Shown here one piece after another: positions 63,652-64,000 of a stretch of 64,000 bases of DNA. The stretch spans positions 4,636,001-4,700,000 of the forward strand of contig NZ_CP088014.1 of the NCBI RefSeq assembly GCF_021044685.1, written 5' to 3'. The notes under the pieces were generated by a model. The model saw only the letters and a list, made by a program, of their open reading frames with translations, ran no database searches and was not told the origin of the DNA. The stretch's first letter is position 1, and each line of letters begins with the position of its first letter. The DNA is from Bradyrhizobium daqingense (GTDB lineage Bacteria > Pseudomonadota > Alphaproteobacteria > Rhizobiales > Xanthobacteraceae). Both the position numbers and the translations under genes were made by a program.

Positions 63652-64000
63652 GTGTCCGACCGCGATGAGGCGCTGCTGGATCGTCCGATCTGGAGCGCGC
63701 TGACGACCAGCCACAAGCATCTGGCTGAAGGCGGCCCGCGGGCGCTGCGCTATCCCGTCGACATGACGCCGTTTGCCGACATGATCGACATGTCCGCGGC
63801 CAGCTTTGCCGCGCTCGGCGATCTCATGTCGCGCTCGCAGGTCGCCGTGCTGTTCACGCCGGAGCCGGTCGACGTGCCCGCCGGCTTCAAGGTCGTGCTC
63901 GCCGAGACCGGCGAGCAGATGATCGGCTCGCCGGCCGATAGCCCGCTCCGCGATGCCGAGATCGTCACGTTGGGCGCCGCCGACGTGCCGGCCATGATGG
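63652..64000 (+). CDS. GNAT-family acetyltransferase, N-terminal part (cut by window end)
   Basis: Open from GTG 63652 to the window edge, 116 codons. The start reads LLDRPIWSALTTSHKHLAEGG, then ALRYPVDMTPFADMIDMS; this lead-in is seen in GNAT proteins with an extra N-terminal domain. The acetyl-CoA loop itself lies outside. It directly follows the Lin0512-family gene, so co-transcription is likely. Function is only by resemblance. Confidence 0.6.
   Translation, partial: MSDRDEALLDRPIWSALTTSHKHLAEGGPRALRYPVDMTPFADMIDMSAASFAALGDLMSRSQVAVLFTPEPVDVPAGFKVVLAETGEQMIGSPADSPLRDAEIVTLGAADVPAMM

Overview
The window reads as a chromosomal segment of a Bradyrhizobium-like alphaproteobacterium (order Hyphomicrobiales). 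This rests on the high GC content, the style of the guaA, guaB, rlmE and mmsA products, the many LysR/TetR regulators and acyl-CoA enzymes, and the mosaic intergenic repeats (inverted GTCATT...AATGAC elements and GTGCCCCGGAC elements) typical of this group. Species cannot be named from the sequence alone. I found no rRNA, tRNA, CRISPR array, intact insertion sequence, prophage or plasmid functions.

Layout. 1-2.1 kb: the tail of an acyl-CoA carboxylase carboxyltransferase and a GMC flavoprotein. 2.4-5.1 kb: three TadE/TadG-type genes (pilus-associated, one with a von Willebrand-like metal site) in an overlapping operon without the Tad secretion machinery. 5.1-6.6 kb: an FAD-linked 2-hydroxyacid dehydrogenase. 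6.7-11.4 kb: a LysR regulator divergent from an HMG-CoA-lyase-like enzyme, a class III CoA-transferase, a Bug/TctC solute-binding protein and a shattered remnant of a LeuC-type dehydratase; this looks like a small acid-catabolism operon in decay. 11.4-16.5 kb: an MFS carrier, thiolase, enoyl-CoA hydratase, thioesterase and TetR regulator. 16.5-25.6 kb: a LysR regulator divergent from a nearly complete distal valine pathway (mmsA, isobutyryl-CoA dehydrogenase-like, 3-hydroxyisobutyryl-CoA hydrolase, mmsB), followed by an acyl-CoA synthetase, a MaoC hydratase and an SDR.

25.7-35.9 kb: a flavoprotein, a tightly packed DUF188/ABC-F/PLP-enzyme operon, a hotdog protein, a lone CoxL-type molybdenum hydroxylase subunit, and a Ppx/GppA phosphatase coupled to rlmE. 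36.1-39.6 kb: a compositionally distinct RTX repeat protein and a DHA2-type exporter. 40-50.7 kb: purine housekeeping (guaB, guaA) with an oxidoreductase, a phosphoesterase, an MAPEG protein, an RsmB-type methyltransferase, a cold-shock protein and a cupin; an orphan gene of atypical composition sits directly after guaA. 50.7-64 kb: a serine hydrolase and several small regulatory cassettes: AraC/GyrI; ArsR with an AHSA1 protein and a divergent cupin; LysR beside an isochorismatase-like hydrolase; TetR with a membrane protein; a MarR-GNAT fusion beside a ThDP enzyme. The window ends in an acetyltransferase cut by the boundary.

The most informative signals outside ordinary annotation are perfect or near-perfect operator-like palindromes beside the ArsR, MarR-GNAT and TetR genes (the TetR site occurs twice and appears to define its regulon), a peptide-deformylase-like protein that has lost two metal ligands and the conserved Gln, the LeuC remnant, the sparse RTX protein, and the atypical gene behind guaA. 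Most of the rest is ordinary chromosomal content.
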